Position numbers and translations under genes: made by a program
Shown: positions 15,834 to 25,050 of the stretch, one piece after another
Numbering within the stretch: position 1 is the stretch's first letter
Layout: the number at the start of each line of letters is the position of its first letter
Notes under the pieces: model-generated
Seen by the model: the letters and a program-made list of their open reading frames with translations, nothing else
Databases searched by the model: none
Told to the model about the DNA's origin: nothing
Source of the DNA: Amaricoccus macauensis_A
GTDB lineage: Bacteria > Pseudomonadota > Alphaproteobacteria > Rhodobacterales > Rhodobacteraceae
Length of the DNA stretch: 64,000 nucleotides
Reading direction: 5' to 3'
NCBI RefSeq assembly: GCF_049800915.1
Contig: NZ_JBNAFY010000004.1
Coordinates: 1-64,000, forward strand

Positions 15834-17546
15834 ATGGCCCGGATTCTCGTCACCTCCGCCCTGCCTTACATCAACGGCATCAAGCATCTCGGCAATCTCG
15901 TCGGCAGCCAGCTGCCTGCGGATGTCTACGCCCGCTTCGAGCGCGCGCGCGGCAACGAGGTGATGTTCATCTGTGCCACGGACGAACACGGCACACCCGC
16001 CGAGCTTGCCGCCGCCAAGACCGGCGAGCCGGTTGCGGACTACTGCGCGCGCATGTGGCAGGTCCAGAAGGACATCGCCGACGGCTTCCGCCTTTCCTTC
16101 GACCATTTCGGCCGCTCTTCCTCGAAGCGCAACCATGCGCTGACCCAGCACTTCGCCGGCAAGCTGGCAGAAGCCGGGCTGATCGAGGAAGTTTCCGAAA
16201 AACAGGTCTACTCCCACACTGACGGGCGCTTCCTTCCCGATCGCTACATCGAAGGCACCTGCCCCAACTGCGGCTACGACCGCGCCCGCGGCGACCAGTG
16301 CGAGAACTGCACCAAGCAGCTCGACCCGACCGACCTGATCGACCCGCGCTCGGCGATCTCCGGCTCCACCGACCTCGAGGTGCGCGAGACCAAGCACCTC
16401 TACCTCAGGCAATCCGCCATGCGCGACCGCCTGCGCGAGTGGATCGACAGCAAGACGGACTGGCCGATCCTGACTACCTCCATCGCGAAGAAATGGCTCG
16501 ACGATGGCGACGGCCTGCAGGATCGCGGCATAACCCGCGATCTCGACTGGGGCATCCCGGTGAAGAAGGGCGCGGAAGACTGGCCCGGCATGGAAGGCAA
16601 GGTCTTCTACGTCTGGTTCGACGCGCCTATCGAGTATATCGCCGCCTCCGCCGAATGGGCCGATGCCACCGGGCAGACGGATACCGCCTGGGAGCGATGG
16701 TGGCGCACGGACAAGGGCGCCGACGATGTGCGCTACGTCCAGTTTATGGGCAAGGACAACGTCCCCTTCCACACGCTGTCCTTCCCCGCGACCATCCTCG
16801 GATCGGGAGAGCCGTGGAAGCTCGTGGACTACATCAAGTCATTCAACTACCTGAATTACGACGGCGGCAAGTTTTCCACCAGCCAGGGCCGCGGCGTCTT
16901 CATGGACCAGGCCCTCGATATCCTGCCTTCGGATTACTGGCGCTGGTGGCTGATGTCGAACGTGCCCGAGACCTCCGATTCCAACTTCACCTGGGAAGGT
17001 TTCCAGGCGGGCGTGAACAAGGATCTCGCGGACGTGCTCGGCAATTTCGTCAGCCGCGTGACCAAGTTTGCCCGCTCGCGCTTCGACGAGACGGTGCCCG
17101 AGGGCGGGAGCTACGGTCCGGCCGAGGACGCGCTCATCGCAGAGCTTTCCACCCGCATCCGCGCCTATGAGAAGCAGATGGACGCCATCGAGATCCGCAA
17201 GGGCGCGCAGGAACTCCGCGCGATCTGGGTCGCGGGCAACGAATACCTGCAGGCCGCAGCCCCCTGGGCCGCCTTCAAGACCGACCCGGAACGCGCCGCC
17301 GCCATTGTCCGCCTCTCGCTGAACCTCGTGCGGCTTTACGCCGTACTGTCGCGCCCCTTCGTGCCGGATGCCTCCGCCGCCATGCTCGCCGCGTTCGGGC
17401 TGGAGGATGCGGACTGGCCCGAAGATGTCACCGAGGCACTCGCGGCCATTCCGCCAGGCACGAAGTTCACCACGCCGGACGTGCTCTTCGCCAAGATCAC
17501 CGACGAGGCGCGCGAAGGGTTCGAGGCCCGGTTCGCGGGCACCTGA
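15834..17546 (+). CDS. metG: Methionyl-tRNA synthetase
   Basis: A 570-residue class I synthetase that charges tRNA-Met and initiator tRNA. The HIGH motif appears as KHLGN near residue 17, the zinc-binding connective peptide as CPNCGY...GDQCENC, and the KMSKS loop as KFSTS within GGKFSTSQGRGV. The anticodon-binding helical domain follows. No C-terminal EMAP/Trbp111 extension is present, in keeping with its moderate length. The last base of its stop codon is the first base of the next start codon, so the downstream methyltransferase is translationally coupled. Confidence 0.97.
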   Translation: MARILVTSALPYINGIKHLGNLVGSQLPADVYARFERARGNEVMFICATDEHGTPAELAAAKTGEPVADYCARMWQVQKDIADGFRLSFDHFGRSSSKRNHALTQHFAGKLAEAGLIEEVSEKQVYSHTDGRFLPDRYIEGTCPNCGYDRARGDQCENCTKQLDPTDLIDPRSAISGSTDLEVRETKHLYLRQSAMRDRLREWIDSKTDWPILTTSIAKKWLDDGDGLQDRGITRDLDWGIPVKKGAEDWPGMEGKVFYVWFDAPIEYIAASAEWADATGQTDTAWERWWRTDKGADDVRYVQFMGKDNVPFHTLSFPATILGSGEPWKLVDYIKSFNYLNYDGGKFSTSQGRGVFMDQALDILPSDYWRWWLMSNVPETSDSNFTWEGFQAGVNKDLADVLGNFVSRVTKFARSRFDETVPEGGSYGPAEDALIAELSTRIRAYEKQMDAIEIRKGAQELRAIWVAGNEYLQAAAPWAAFKTDPERAAAIVRLSLNLVRLYAVLSRPFVPDASAAMLAAFGLEDADWPEDVTEALAAIPPGTKFTTPDVLFAKITDEAREGFEARFAGT

Positions 17547-18205
17547 TGCCCGCCGACCCACAGGACACACCGCCCGCGCCGACCGATACGCGCGCCATGC
17601 AGTTCTGGGATCGGGTCGCCCCCAAATATGCCGCCCTCGCCGTCCGAGATACCGAAAGCTACGCCGAGAAGCTGAAACGCACCCGCGCGCGCCTCACGCC
17701 GAACATGGACCTTCTCGAGATCGGCTGCGGCACGGGCACCACGGCGCTGAAACTCGCCCCGAACGTCCGACACATCCGCGCGACGGATTTCTCCGAAACC
17801 ATGCTGGAGATCGCCCGCGACAAGGCCGGTCAAGCCGGGATCGAGAATGTGAGTTTCGAGCGGATCGACGCACAATTGCCACTTTCAGACGGGCCCGGCT
17901 ACGACGCGGTCCTTGCCTTCAATGTGCTCCATCTGGTGCCGGATCTCGACCTCGTGCTCGAACGCGTGGCCTCGGCCCTGAAACCCGGCGGGCTCTTCAT
18001 CAGCAGCACCTTCTGCCTTTCCGATGGCATGTCCGCCTTTCGCCCCCTGGCTTGGGTGGGCAACCGGCTCGGTCTCCTCCCGCAACTGAGGTTTCTCGCA
18101 TCCGAGACCCTCGTGCAGAAGATGCGCGACCACGGGCTCTCCGTTGAGGAAAGCTGGAAACCGGGGCGGGCAAAATCGCATTTCATGATCGCTAGCAAGA
18201 CCTGA
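17546..18205 (+). CDS. Class I SAM-dependent methyltransferase
   Basis: A 219-residue protein with the Rossmann methyltransferase core: motif I LLEIGCGTGTTALKLA (about residues 57-72), motif II acidic ATDFSETML, and a motif IV region AVLAFNVLHLVPD, followed by ALKPGGLF (motif VI). The substrate is unknown; the general fold covers quinone, lipid and small-molecule methylation. It overlaps the metG stop by one base, so expression is tied to metG. The C-terminal part (AFRPLAWVGNRLGLLPQLRF) could sit at a membrane surface. Confidence 0.85.
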   Translation: MPADPQDTPPAPTDTRAMQFWDRVAPKYAALAVRDTESYAEKLKRTRARLTPNMDLLEIGCGTGTTALKLAPNVRHIRATDFSETMLEIARDKAGQAGIENVSFERIDAQLPLSDGPGYDAVLAFNVLHLVPDLDLVLERVASALKPGGLFISSTFCLSDGMSAFRPLAWVGNRLGLLPQLRFLASETLVQKMRDHGLSVEESWKPGRAKSHFMIASKT

Positions 18206-18340
18206 TACCGGCCAGCCTGCCATTCGCTCGGGCAGTATCGCGCCCCCCGCCTCACAGGCGCTTGAACGGGGCGCAGAAGGCACACCGGATCACTTGCCCA
18301 CCCCCCTCTGCACCCTAATTCTCCTGCAAAGGAGGATCAC

Positions 18341-19750
18341 ATGCTTGATTTCTCGGCCGAAACCCTGGCGCGGTTCCAGTTCGCCTTCACCGTTTCGTTC
18401 CACATCATCTTTCCGGCCTTCTCCATCGGGCTGGCAAGCTTTCTCGCGGTCCTGAATGCGCAATGGCTGCGCACCCGCGACGAGACCTATCTTTCGCTTT
18501 TCGAATACTGGAAGAAGATCTTCGCCATTGCCTTCGGCATGGGCGTCGTCTCGGGCATCGTCATGTCCTACCAGTTCGGCACAAACTGGAGCGTGTTCTC
18601 GGACCGCACCGGCCCCATTCTCGGCCCGCTCATGGCCTACGAGGTGCTGACCGCCTTCTTCCTCGAAGCGGGCTTCCTCGGCGTCATGCTCTTCGGGCGC
18701 AACCGCGTGGGCGACGGCCTGCACATGTTCGCCACGGCAATGGTCGCCATCGGCACGCTGATCTCGGCCACCTGGATCCTCTCGGTGAACTCCTGGATGC
18801 ACACGCCCGCGGGCTACACCATCACCGAGGAAGGCATCTTCCACCCCGAGGACTGGTGGGCCATCGTCTTCAACCCGTCCTTCCCCTACCGTCTCGTGCA
18901 CATGGTGCTCGCGGCCTTCCTCACCACGGCCTTCGTGGTGGGTGGTGTCGGCGCACTCCACCTCCTGCGCCGCGGCCCGGACCTGCCTGCCGCGCGGCGG
19001 ATGTTCTCCATGGCCATGTGGATGGCCGCGATCGTCACCCCGATCCAGATCTTCGCCGGCGACCAGCACGGGCTCAACACGCTCGAATACCAGCCCGCCA
19101 AGGTCATGGCGATGGAAGGCCACTACGAGAGCCACCCGGACGGTGCGCCGCTCATCCTCTTCGGCATTCCCAACCCGGAAGAGAAACGCATCGACTACGC
19201 CGTCGAAATTCCCAAGCTGTCGAGCCTGATCCTCAAGCACGACCTGAACGCGCCGCTTGACGGCCTCGATACCGTTCCGGACGAGGATGAGCCCCCCGTT
19301 TCCATCGTCTTCTTCAGCTTCCGGATCATGATCGGCCTCGGTTTCGCGATGCTGGGCATCGGCCTGTGGAGCCTGTGGCTGCGTCGCCGCGGCACGCTCT
19401 ACGACAACCGCTGGTTCCACCGCGCCGTGCTCGCGTTGAGCCCCGCAGGTTTCGTCGCGCTGCTCGCAGGCTGGATCACCACCGAGGTCGGCCGCCAGCC
19501 CTACACGGTCTACGGCCTGATGCGCACGGCGGAGTCGCACTCCCCCATTGCCGCACCGGCCGTGGCCACGTCGCTCGTCGCCTTCATCGTGGTCTATTTC
19601 TTCGTCTTCGGCGCTGGCGCCTTCTACATCCTCAAGCTGATGAACAAGCCTGTCGGCGGCGATGTGGGCGAAATGCGCAAGGGGCCGCTGCGCTCGGGCG
19701 GCATCACGCCTGCGGGCCAGATGCACCAGCACCACCACCGCCGGGTCTGA
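18341..19750 (+). CDS. cydA: Cytochrome bd-type quinol oxidase subunit I
   Basis: A 469-residue polytopic subunit I that binds haem and oxidises quinol while reducing O2 with high affinity or under respiratory stress. The first helix has the haem-ligand region SFHIIFPAFSIG (His21), the AYEVLTAFFLEAGFLG helix carries the conserved Glu, and the signature GWITTEVGRQPYTVYG is clear. The quinol-binding loop is short, as in the cyanide-insensitive (CioA) subgroup. AGGAGG lies 5 bases before the ATG. The very end is His-rich (MHQHHHHRR), which is not a family feature. It is followed by cydB and a DUF2474 gene. Confidence 0.95.
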   Translation: MLDFSAETLARFQFAFTVSFHIIFPAFSIGLASFLAVLNAQWLRTRDETYLSLFEYWKKIFAIAFGMGVVSGIVMSYQFGTNWSVFSDRTGPILGPLMAYEVLTAFFLEAGFLGVMLFGRNRVGDGLHMFATAMVAIGTLISATWILSVNSWMHTPAGYTITEEGIFHPEDWWAIVFNPSFPYRLVHMVLAAFLTTAFVVGGVGALHLLRRGPDLPAARRMFSMAMWMAAIVTPIQIFAGDQHGLNTLEYQPAKVMAMEGHYESHPDGAPLILFGIPNPEEKRIDYAVEIPKLSSLILKHDLNAPLDGLDTVPDEDEPPVSIVFFSFRIMIGLGFAMLGIGLWSLWLRRRGTLYDNRWFHRAVLALSPAGFVALLAGWITTEVGRQPYTVYGLMRTAESHSPIAAPAVATSLVAFIVVYFFVFGAGAFYILKLMNKPVGGDVGEMRKGPLRSGGITPAGQMHQHHHRRV

Positions 19751-19761
19751 GGGAGGCACGC

Positions 19762-20766
19762 ATGGAATTCGATCTCGCATTCATCTGGGCCGGGCTCATC
19801 GCCTTTGCCGTGCTCACCTACATCATCCTCGACGGGTTCGACCTCGGCGTCGGCATCCTCTTTCCCACCTGCCCCGAGGAAAGCGACCGTGATGTGATGA
19901 TGAACTCGGTCGCCCCGGTCTGGGACGGCAACGAGACCTGGCTCGTGCTGGGCGGGGGCGGCCTCTTTGCCGTCTTTCCACTGGCCTACTCGGTCGTCCT
20001 GCCGGCCCTCTACATGCCCATCATTCTCATGCTGCTGGCCCTCGTCTTTCGGGGCGTCTCCTTCGAGTACCGCTGGCGAACAAAACGCTGGAAACGCGTC
20101 TGGGATCGCTCTTTCTTCGCCGGATCGCTTATGGCCGCGCTCATGCAGGGCATCGCCCTCGGCGCGTTGGTCCAGGGCATCGAGATGGAAAACCGCGCCT
20201 ATGCGGGCGGCTGGTGGGACTGGCTCACCCCCTTCTCCGTGCTGACCGGCGTGGCGGTCGCGGTGGGCTACGCGCTCCTCGGCGCGACATGGCTACACTG
20301 GAAGACCTCCGGGCTCCTGCAGCTGAGGATGCGCAGCTACGCGCGCCCGCTCGCCATCGCGACCCTCGCCTTCATGGGGATCGTCAGCCTGCTGACACCC
20401 TTCCAAGACATCACGTATTTCCAGCGCTGGTTCGCCTGGCCCGGCATCGCCTTCAGCCTCGCCGTGCCGCTTCTCGTGGCGGGCACGTTCTGGATGCTGA
20501 TGACCGGTCTGCGTGACCGGAAGGACCTGCGCCCCTTTCTCGCAGCTCTTGGCCTGTTCGTGCTGGCCTATATCGGCATCGGGGTCAGCTTCTATCCCAA
20601 CATCATCCCGCCGAACCTCACGATCTGGGAAGCCGCGGCCCCGGATTCGAGCCTGAAGTTCGTGCTGGCCGGCACAGTGGTGCTCATCCCGCTGATCCTC
20701 GCGTACACCGCCTGGGCCTACTGGGTCTTCCGCGGCAAGGTCGACCCGGATGCGGGGTATCACTGA
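19762..20766 (+). CDS. cydB: Cytochrome bd-type quinol oxidase subunit II
   Basis: A 334-residue membrane protein with about eight or nine hydrophobic helices. The start MEFDLAFIWAGLIAFAVLTY follows GGGAGG by 6 bases. The conserved DGFDLGVGILFP, PVWDGNETWLVL and FYPNIIPPNLTIW segments identify subunit II of bd oxidases. It pairs with CydA. The stop codon overlaps the start of the tiny downstream gene by one base. No cydDC exporter genes are nearby. Confidence 0.95.
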   Translation: MEFDLAFIWAGLIAFAVLTYIILDGFDLGVGILFPTCPEESDRDVMMNSVAPVWDGNETWLVLGGGGLFAVFPLAYSVVLPALYMPIILMLLALVFRGVSFEYRWRTKRWKRVWDRSFFAGSLMAALMQGIALGALVQGIEMENRAYAGGWWDWLTPFSVLTGVAVAVGYALLGATWLHWKTSGLLQLRMRSYARPLAIATLAFMGIVSLLTPFQDITYFQRWFAWPGIAFSLAVPLLVAGTFWMLMTGLRDRKDLRPFLAALGLFVLAYIGIGVSFYPNIIPPNLTIWEAAAPDSSLKFVLAGTVVLIPLILAYTAWAYWVFRGKVDPDAGYH

Positions 20767-20876
20767 TGCGCAACGACAGTTCCCTCAAACGCATCGCGTG
20801 GTTCGTGGCTCTCTGGCTCGCGGGTGTGGCTTCGGTCACGCTCGTGGCCCTCGTGATCCGCGCGGCCCTGTCTTGA
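20766..20876 (+). CDS. DUF2474-type small subunit/accessory peptide of the bd oxidase
   Basis: A 36-residue peptide starting MRNDSSLKRIAWFVALWL with one predicted membrane helix (about residues 10-34). The pattern of a short basic start, LKRIAWFVALWLAGV and ALVIRAAL near the end matches the DUF2474 family, which is found directly after cydAB in many proteobacteria and is thought to be a CydX-like small component. Its ATG overlaps the cydB stop by one base, strong support for coupled translation. It is too short for most gene callers. Confidence 0.8.
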   Translation: MRNDSSLKRIAWFVALWLAGVASVTLVALVIRAALS

Positions 20877-20933
20877 GTCCGGCAGGCCCGATCCTGTCTG
20901 TGGCCACCCGGTAGCGCGACAGTCCAAAACCCG

Positions 20934-21695
20934 ATGTTCCCGATCCGAGATCACAACCCCTCTCGCCGTACGCCTTTCGTGACCTGGAGCCTGATCGCGC
21001 TCAATGTCGCGATCTTCCTCGCGACCCTGCCTTACTTTGCCGACGACCGGCTCCTCGGCGCGCTCTACTGGAATTGGGGTCTGGTCCCGGCAAGGATCAG
21101 CGCGGGCGAGGGCTTCGGCGGCATCCTGACCTCCATGTTCCTGCATGGCGGTTGGCTGCACCTGGGCGGCAACATGCTGTTTCTCTGGATCTTCGGAGAC
21201 AATCTCGAGGATCAGTTCGGCCACCTGCCGTTCCTCGGTTTCTACCTTGCCTCCGGTATCGGCGCCGCCCTTGCGCAATATGTGGCGGCCCCCTTCAGCC
21301 TCGTGCCAATGGTCGGCGCCTCGGGCGCGATCGCGGGCGTGCTCGGCGGCTACCTGCTGCTTTTTCCGAAAGCGCGCGTCGATGTCCTGCTGATCATCAT
21401 CGTCTTCGTGCGCATTCTCGTGCTCCCGGCTTGGGTCATGCTCGGCTACTGGTTCGTCCTCCAGGCGGTCAGCGGATATGCCAGCCTCGGGTCGGATGGA
21501 GGTGGGGTGGCCTATCTCGCCCATGCGGGCGGGTTCGTCGCGGGCGCCCTTCTCGCACTCCCCTGGTGGCTCCGCGCAGGTGGCCCCCGCTTCTGGCATC
21601 GCTGCCACGGTTTCCCGCCGCATGGAGCCGGCCGGCCCGTCACCATACGCCAGACGACCATCCCGAGGGTCCGCCGCAAACGGCGCGGGAGCTGA
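20934..21695 (+). CDS. Rhomboid family intramembrane serine protease
   Basis: A 253-residue integral membrane protein with six predicted helices. The catalytic serine lies in MVGASGAIAGVLGGY (Ser130) and the catalytic histidine in YLAHAGGFVAG (His197). The conserved loop GGILTSMFLHGGWLHLGGNMLFL is present. Rhomboids cleave membrane helices of substrate proteins; the substrate here is not known. It lies 57 bases after the DUF2474 gene and is convergent with argF. The basic C-terminal tail (RQTTIPRVRRKRRGS) is probably cytoplasmic. Confidence 0.92.
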   Translation: MFPIRDHNPSRRTPFVTWSLIALNVAIFLATLPYFADDRLLGALYWNWGLVPARISAGEGFGGILTSMFLHGGWLHLGGNMLFLWIFGDNLEDQFGHLPFLGFYLASGIGAALAQYVAAPFSLVPMVGASGAIAGVLGGYLLLFPKARVDVLLIIIVFVRILVLPAWVMLGYWFVLQAVSGYASLGSDGGGVAYLAHAGGFVAGALLALPWWLRAGGPRFWHRCHGFPPHGAGRPVTIRQTTIPRVRRKRRGS

Positions 21696-21736
21696 GAAAA
21701 AAGAAAGCCGCGCGCCCCGGTCAAAGGCACACGGCT
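21695..21736 (-). terminator. Rho-independent terminator of argD-argF
   Basis: Read on the minus strand, AGCCGTGTGCC pairs along all 11 bases with GGCGCGCGGCT (two G-U pairs), followed by TTCTTTTTTCTC. It lies 32 bases after the argF stop. Confidence 0.9.
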
Positions 21737-21767
21737 CCGTCTCGCTTTCAGAGGTAGGTCGCGCGGA

Positions 21768-22694
21768 TCAGACCCGCAGACACCACCGCATGATGGCCTT
21801 CTGCGCATGAAGCCGGTTCTCGGCCTCATCGAAGATCACCGAATTCGGCCCGTCCATCACCCCATCGGAGGCCTCTTCGCCGCGATGTGCCGGCAGGCAA
21901 TGCATGAAGAGCGCATTGCCCCCCGCCGCCGCCATCAGCGCCTCGTTGACCTGATAGGGCCGCAGCATCGCATGGCGTCGCTGGCGCGCACTTTCCGGAT
22001 CATGCATGGACATCCAGGTATCCGTGACGATCAGGCTCGCGCCATTCGCGGCCTTCAACGGATCGCGCTCGATCTCCACCGTCGAGCCCTTCCCGCGCGC
22101 GAACGCCACCGCTTCCGGATCGGGGTCGAGGGCTTCCGGCCCGGTAAAGGTCAAATCGAACCCCAGCTGCCCGGCCGCATGAAGGAAGGAGGTGCAGACA
22201 TTGTTGCCATCCCCCGCCCAGACGACCTTCCTGCCCTTGATTGGCCCGCGATGCTCCTCGAAGGTCAGCATGTCCGCCATGATCTGGCACGGATGGCTCG
22301 CGTCCGTCAGCCCGTTGATCACCGGCACGGTGGCATACTCGGCCAGTTCGAGAAGGGTCTCCTCCTTGAACGTCCGGATCATGATGAGATCGACATAGCG
22401 CGACAGAACGCGTGCCGTATCCGCGATGGTCTCGCCGTGGCCGAGCTGCATGTCCTTGCCCGAGAGCACCAGCGTCTCGCCGCCGAGCTGGCGCACGCCC
22501 ACGTCGAAGCTCACCCGCGTTCGCGTCGAGGGTTTCTCGAAGACGAGCGCGACCATGCGCCCCGCCAGGGGCACACCATCGTCGGGCGCGCCCTTGGGTT
22601 GGCCGGTGCGCGCGGTCTTCATCGCCGCGGCCTGCGTCAGGATCCCGCGCAGATCCTCGGAGGTCAGCTTATGCAAATCGAGGAAATGTCTCAT
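21768..22694 (-). CDS. argF: Ornithine carbamoyltransferase
   Basis: A 308-residue enzyme that joins carbamoyl phosphate and ornithine to give citrulline in arginine synthesis. The carbamoyl-phosphate site is EKPSTRTRVSFDVG, the second conserved segment is SHPCQIMADMLT, and the ornithine-binding loop is MHCLPAHRGEEASD. The first ATG overlaps the argD stop (ATGA), so argD and argF form a coupled operon. Length and motifs are normal for the family. Confidence 0.96.
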   Translation of the reverse strand: MRHFLDLHKLTSEDLRGILTQAAAMKTARTGQPKGAPDDGVPLAGRMVALVFEKPSTRTRVSFDVGVRQLGGETLVLSGKDMQLGHGETIADTARVLSRYVDLIMIRTFKEETLLELAEYATVPVINGLTDASHPCQIMADMLTFEEHRGPIKGRKVVWAGDGNNVCTSFLHAAGQLGFDLTFTGPEALDPDPEAVAFARGKGSTVEIERDPLKAANGASLIVTDTWMSMHDPESARQRRHAMLRPYQVNEALMAAAGGNALFMHCLPAHRGEEASDGVMDGPNSVIFDEAENRLHAQKAIMRWCLRV

Positions 22695-23875
22695 TCTGCA
22701 GGCTCCGTCTCGAAACTCGCCGCCACGGCCTCCAGCCGGGCCAGCGCCTCGTCCACCTCCGCATCGGTAAGGTTCAGGGGCGGCAGAAGCCGCACGACAT
22801 TGTCCGCCGCCGGCACCACAAGCACGCGCGTGTCATAGCCCGCGCGCACGACATCCGCGTTCGGCTTGACGCATTTCAGGCCGAGCATCAGCCCCTCGCC
22901 GCGAATGCCCTTGAAGACGTCCGGGTGGGAGGCCACGAGCCCTTCGAGCCCCTGGCGCAACCGCCCCGAAATGCGCGAGACATCCGCCAGGAAGGCCGGA
23001 TCGGACACGATGTCCATCACCGCACAGCCCACGGCGCAGGCCAGCGGGTTGCCGCCATAAGTCGAGCCATGGGTGCCCGCCGTCATGCCGCGCGCCGCGT
23101 CCTCGGTCGCAAGGCAGGCACCGAGCGGAAAGCCCCCGCCAATGCCCTTGGCCACCATCATGATATCCGGCGTGACCCCGGACCACTCATGGGCGAAGAG
23201 CTTGCCGGTCCGGCCCACACCGCACTGAACCTCGTCGAGCACGAGAAGCAGACCATGGGCATCGCAGATCTCTCGCAGCCCCTTCAGGAAGCCTTCGGGT
23301 GCCACGACGATCCCGCCCTCACCCTGGATCGGCTCGACCATGATCGCCGCGGTCTCCGAACCCACCAGGGCCCGCACCGCGTCGAGATCCCCGTAGGGTG
23401 CCTGGTCGAAACCGGGCAGCAAAGGCCCGAACCCGTCCACCATCTTGGCTCCGCCCACGGCGGAGATCGGCGCGATGGACCGGCCGTGGAACGCCCCCTT
23501 GAAGGTGATGATCCTGTGCCGCTCCGGGGTCTCCGAGCCGTGGAAATACTTCCGCGCCATCTTGATCGCGCACTCGGCCGCTTCCGTACCCGAATTGGTG
23601 AAGAAGACGGTATCGGCGAAGGTATGTTCGACCAGCCGCTCGGCCAGCGCCTCCTGGTTCGGCACCTTGTAGAGGTTCGAGGTGTGCCACAGTCGTCGCG
23701 CCTGCTCTTCCACTGCCTTAACGAGTGCGGGATGCGCATGACCCAGGGCATTCACGGCAATGCCGGCCCCCAGATCGAGATAGCGCTCCCCGCTTTCCTC
23801 TATGAGCCAGGGGCCCTCGCCTTTGACAAAGGACAAGGGCGCCCGCGCGTAGGCTGGAAGAACGGGCGAAATCAC
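22691..23875 (-). CDS. argD: Acetylornithine aminotransferase
   Basis: A 394-residue class III PLP aminotransferase for the fourth step of arginine synthesis, often also serving lysine synthesis as succinyl-DAP aminotransferase. It has the GERYLDLGAGIAVNALGHAHP N-terminal region, LVLDEVQCGVGRTG and the PLP lysine in MMVAKGIGGGFPLGA. The start was set at a GTG that gives MISPVLPAYARAPL, with GAGGAG 9 bases upstream. The frame stays open upstream through a terminator-like hairpin, which is not coding. The gene overlaps argF by four bases. Confidence 0.93.
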   Translation of the reverse strand: MISPVLPAYARAPLSFVKGEGPWLIEESGERYLDLGAGIAVNALGHAHPALVKAVEEQARRLWHTSNLYKVPNQEALAERLVEHTFADTVFFTNSGTEAAECAIKMARKYFHGSETPERHRIITFKGAFHGRSIAPISAVGGAKMVDGFGPLLPGFDQAPYGDLDAVRALVGSETAAIMVEPIQGEGGIVVAPEGFLKGLREICDAHGLLLVLDEVQCGVGRTGKLFAHEWSGVTPDIMMVAKGIGGGFPLGACLATEDAARGMTAGTHGSTYGGNPLACAVGCAVMDIVSDPAFLADVSRISGRLRQGLEGLVASHPDVFKGIRGEGLMLGLKCVKPNADVVRAGYDTRVLVVPAADNVVRLLPPLNLTDAEVDEALARLEAVAASFETEPAE

Positions 23876-23904
23876 CGGACAAAACTCCTCTCGCGGCCAC
23901 CTCC

Positions 23905-23942
23905 AAAAGCAAAAAGCCCCACGGGCGGCCGAGGCGTGGGGC
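23905..23942 (-). terminator. Terminator-like hairpin directly upstream of argD
   Basis: On the minus strand GCCCCACG pairs perfectly with CGTGGGGC around an 11-base loop, followed by TTTTTGCTTTT. It lies 81 bases after the CHAD gene stop and only 30 bases before the argD start. It may end the CHAD transcript, or act as an attenuator in the argD leader. Confidence 0.8.
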
Positions 23943-24023
23943 GAGCGACGTTTCTTGCCGCATCGCTCGCCCCAAGTCAATCAAGCCCGCGCAGGAATGC
24001 AAGGCTCGTCGGAAGACGCGAGG

Positions 24024-24962
24024 TCAGGCCGCCCTGCCCAGCTCCGCGTCCTTCGCGTCCGAACCCGTCGAGCCGGCCTTCGCATAGGCCTTCCACCGCT
24101 TTACCAGTCGCTTGGGCTTCTCCGCAAAGATCCGTGCGCCCAGCGCAAAGGCCTCCGCTTCCAGATCGGCCTTGCGGCGCTCCACGAGCGTGAGTGCGAC
24201 CTCGACCGTCCTGCCGTCGCCGAACGTTTCGGGATCATCGCGCAGGGCATCCGCGAAGACCGCCAGATCGTGGTGATCGCCGAGCAGATCGCCCAGCGTA
24301 TCGGCCGCATCCGCATGCGCCACCATCACGTCGGGCCAGACATGGCGCAGAAGTTCCGCATGGAAGCGATGGTATTTCACCCGCTTCCGCCAGTCATGTA
24401 TCGCCTCGTCGCTGCGGGTTTCGCGAGCGGCGTCCATCGCCTTGCGTCCGCGCGCATAGGTCTTCTTCATCCCATCGAAGGCGGTGCCGAACCCCTTGCC
24501 CCCGATCTTCCAGTTCTCCGCCGCGCCGGCCGCTGTCTGGAGCACCCCTCGCACCGCCGCCAGTTCCTCGGAGCGATGGTCGTCCTCGAGAAGCGCCTTG
24601 CGCTGCAAGGTCAGCCGCCGACGGATCTGTCCGAAGGCCTGCCGGTCGATCTCCGCATCGTAATGCTCGGCCAGCTTGTCGTAGGTCTCGATGAGAACAT
24701 CCGCATCCCGAATGCCCGAGAGCCGGCGTGCGGCATCCCGGAAGCGCGCATTCTCGCGCTTGTATCCATCGAAGCCCGGCCGTGCCAGCCGGACAAGTCC
24801 GCGCAGCTTCTTGCAGCGCTTGCGCACCTGGTGGACCGTCTCGTCGCGATCGAGGTCCGGGTCGTCGATCTCCGCAATCGCGGTCCGGATCTGGTCAAGC
24901 GCAATCCGCCGCACGCCATCCTGCAGCGACCCATCTTTCTCGGATTTCAGTGAAAAGGCCAT
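24024..24962 (-). CDS. CHAD domain protein
   Basis: A 312-residue, strongly charged alpha-helical protein with the conserved histidine motifs of the CHAD family: HQVRKRCKKLRGLVRLARP near residue 50 and HDWRKRVKYHRF in the second repeat, then LGDLLGDHHDLAVFADAL. CHAD proteins bind inorganic polyphosphate and often decorate polyphosphate granules; no CYTH phosphatase domain is fused here. The ATG has GGAGGA 5 bases upstream. A hairpin after the stop may end its message before argD. Confidence 0.88.
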   Translation of the reverse strand: MAFSLKSEKDGSLQDGVRRIALDQIRTAIAEIDDPDLDRDETVHQVRKRCKKLRGLVRLARPGFDGYKRENARFRDAARRLSGIRDADVLIETYDKLAEHYDAEIDRQAFGQIRRRLTLQRKALLEDDHRSEELAAVRGVLQTAAGAAENWKIGGKGFGTAFDGMKKTYARGRKAMDAARETRSDEAIHDWRKRVKYHRFHAELLRHVWPDVMVAHADAADTLGDLLGDHHDLAVFADALRDDPETFGDGRTVEVALTLVERRKADLEAEAFALGARIFAEKPKRLVKRWKAYAKAGSTGSDAKDAELGRAA

Positions 24963-25050
24963 GTGTCCTCCGCTGATTATCTCGTCCAAAACAGCAGCGC
25001 GGACGGAAACTCGTCCGCCCGCGCCGCCGATACAACAGTACCCAGCACTC

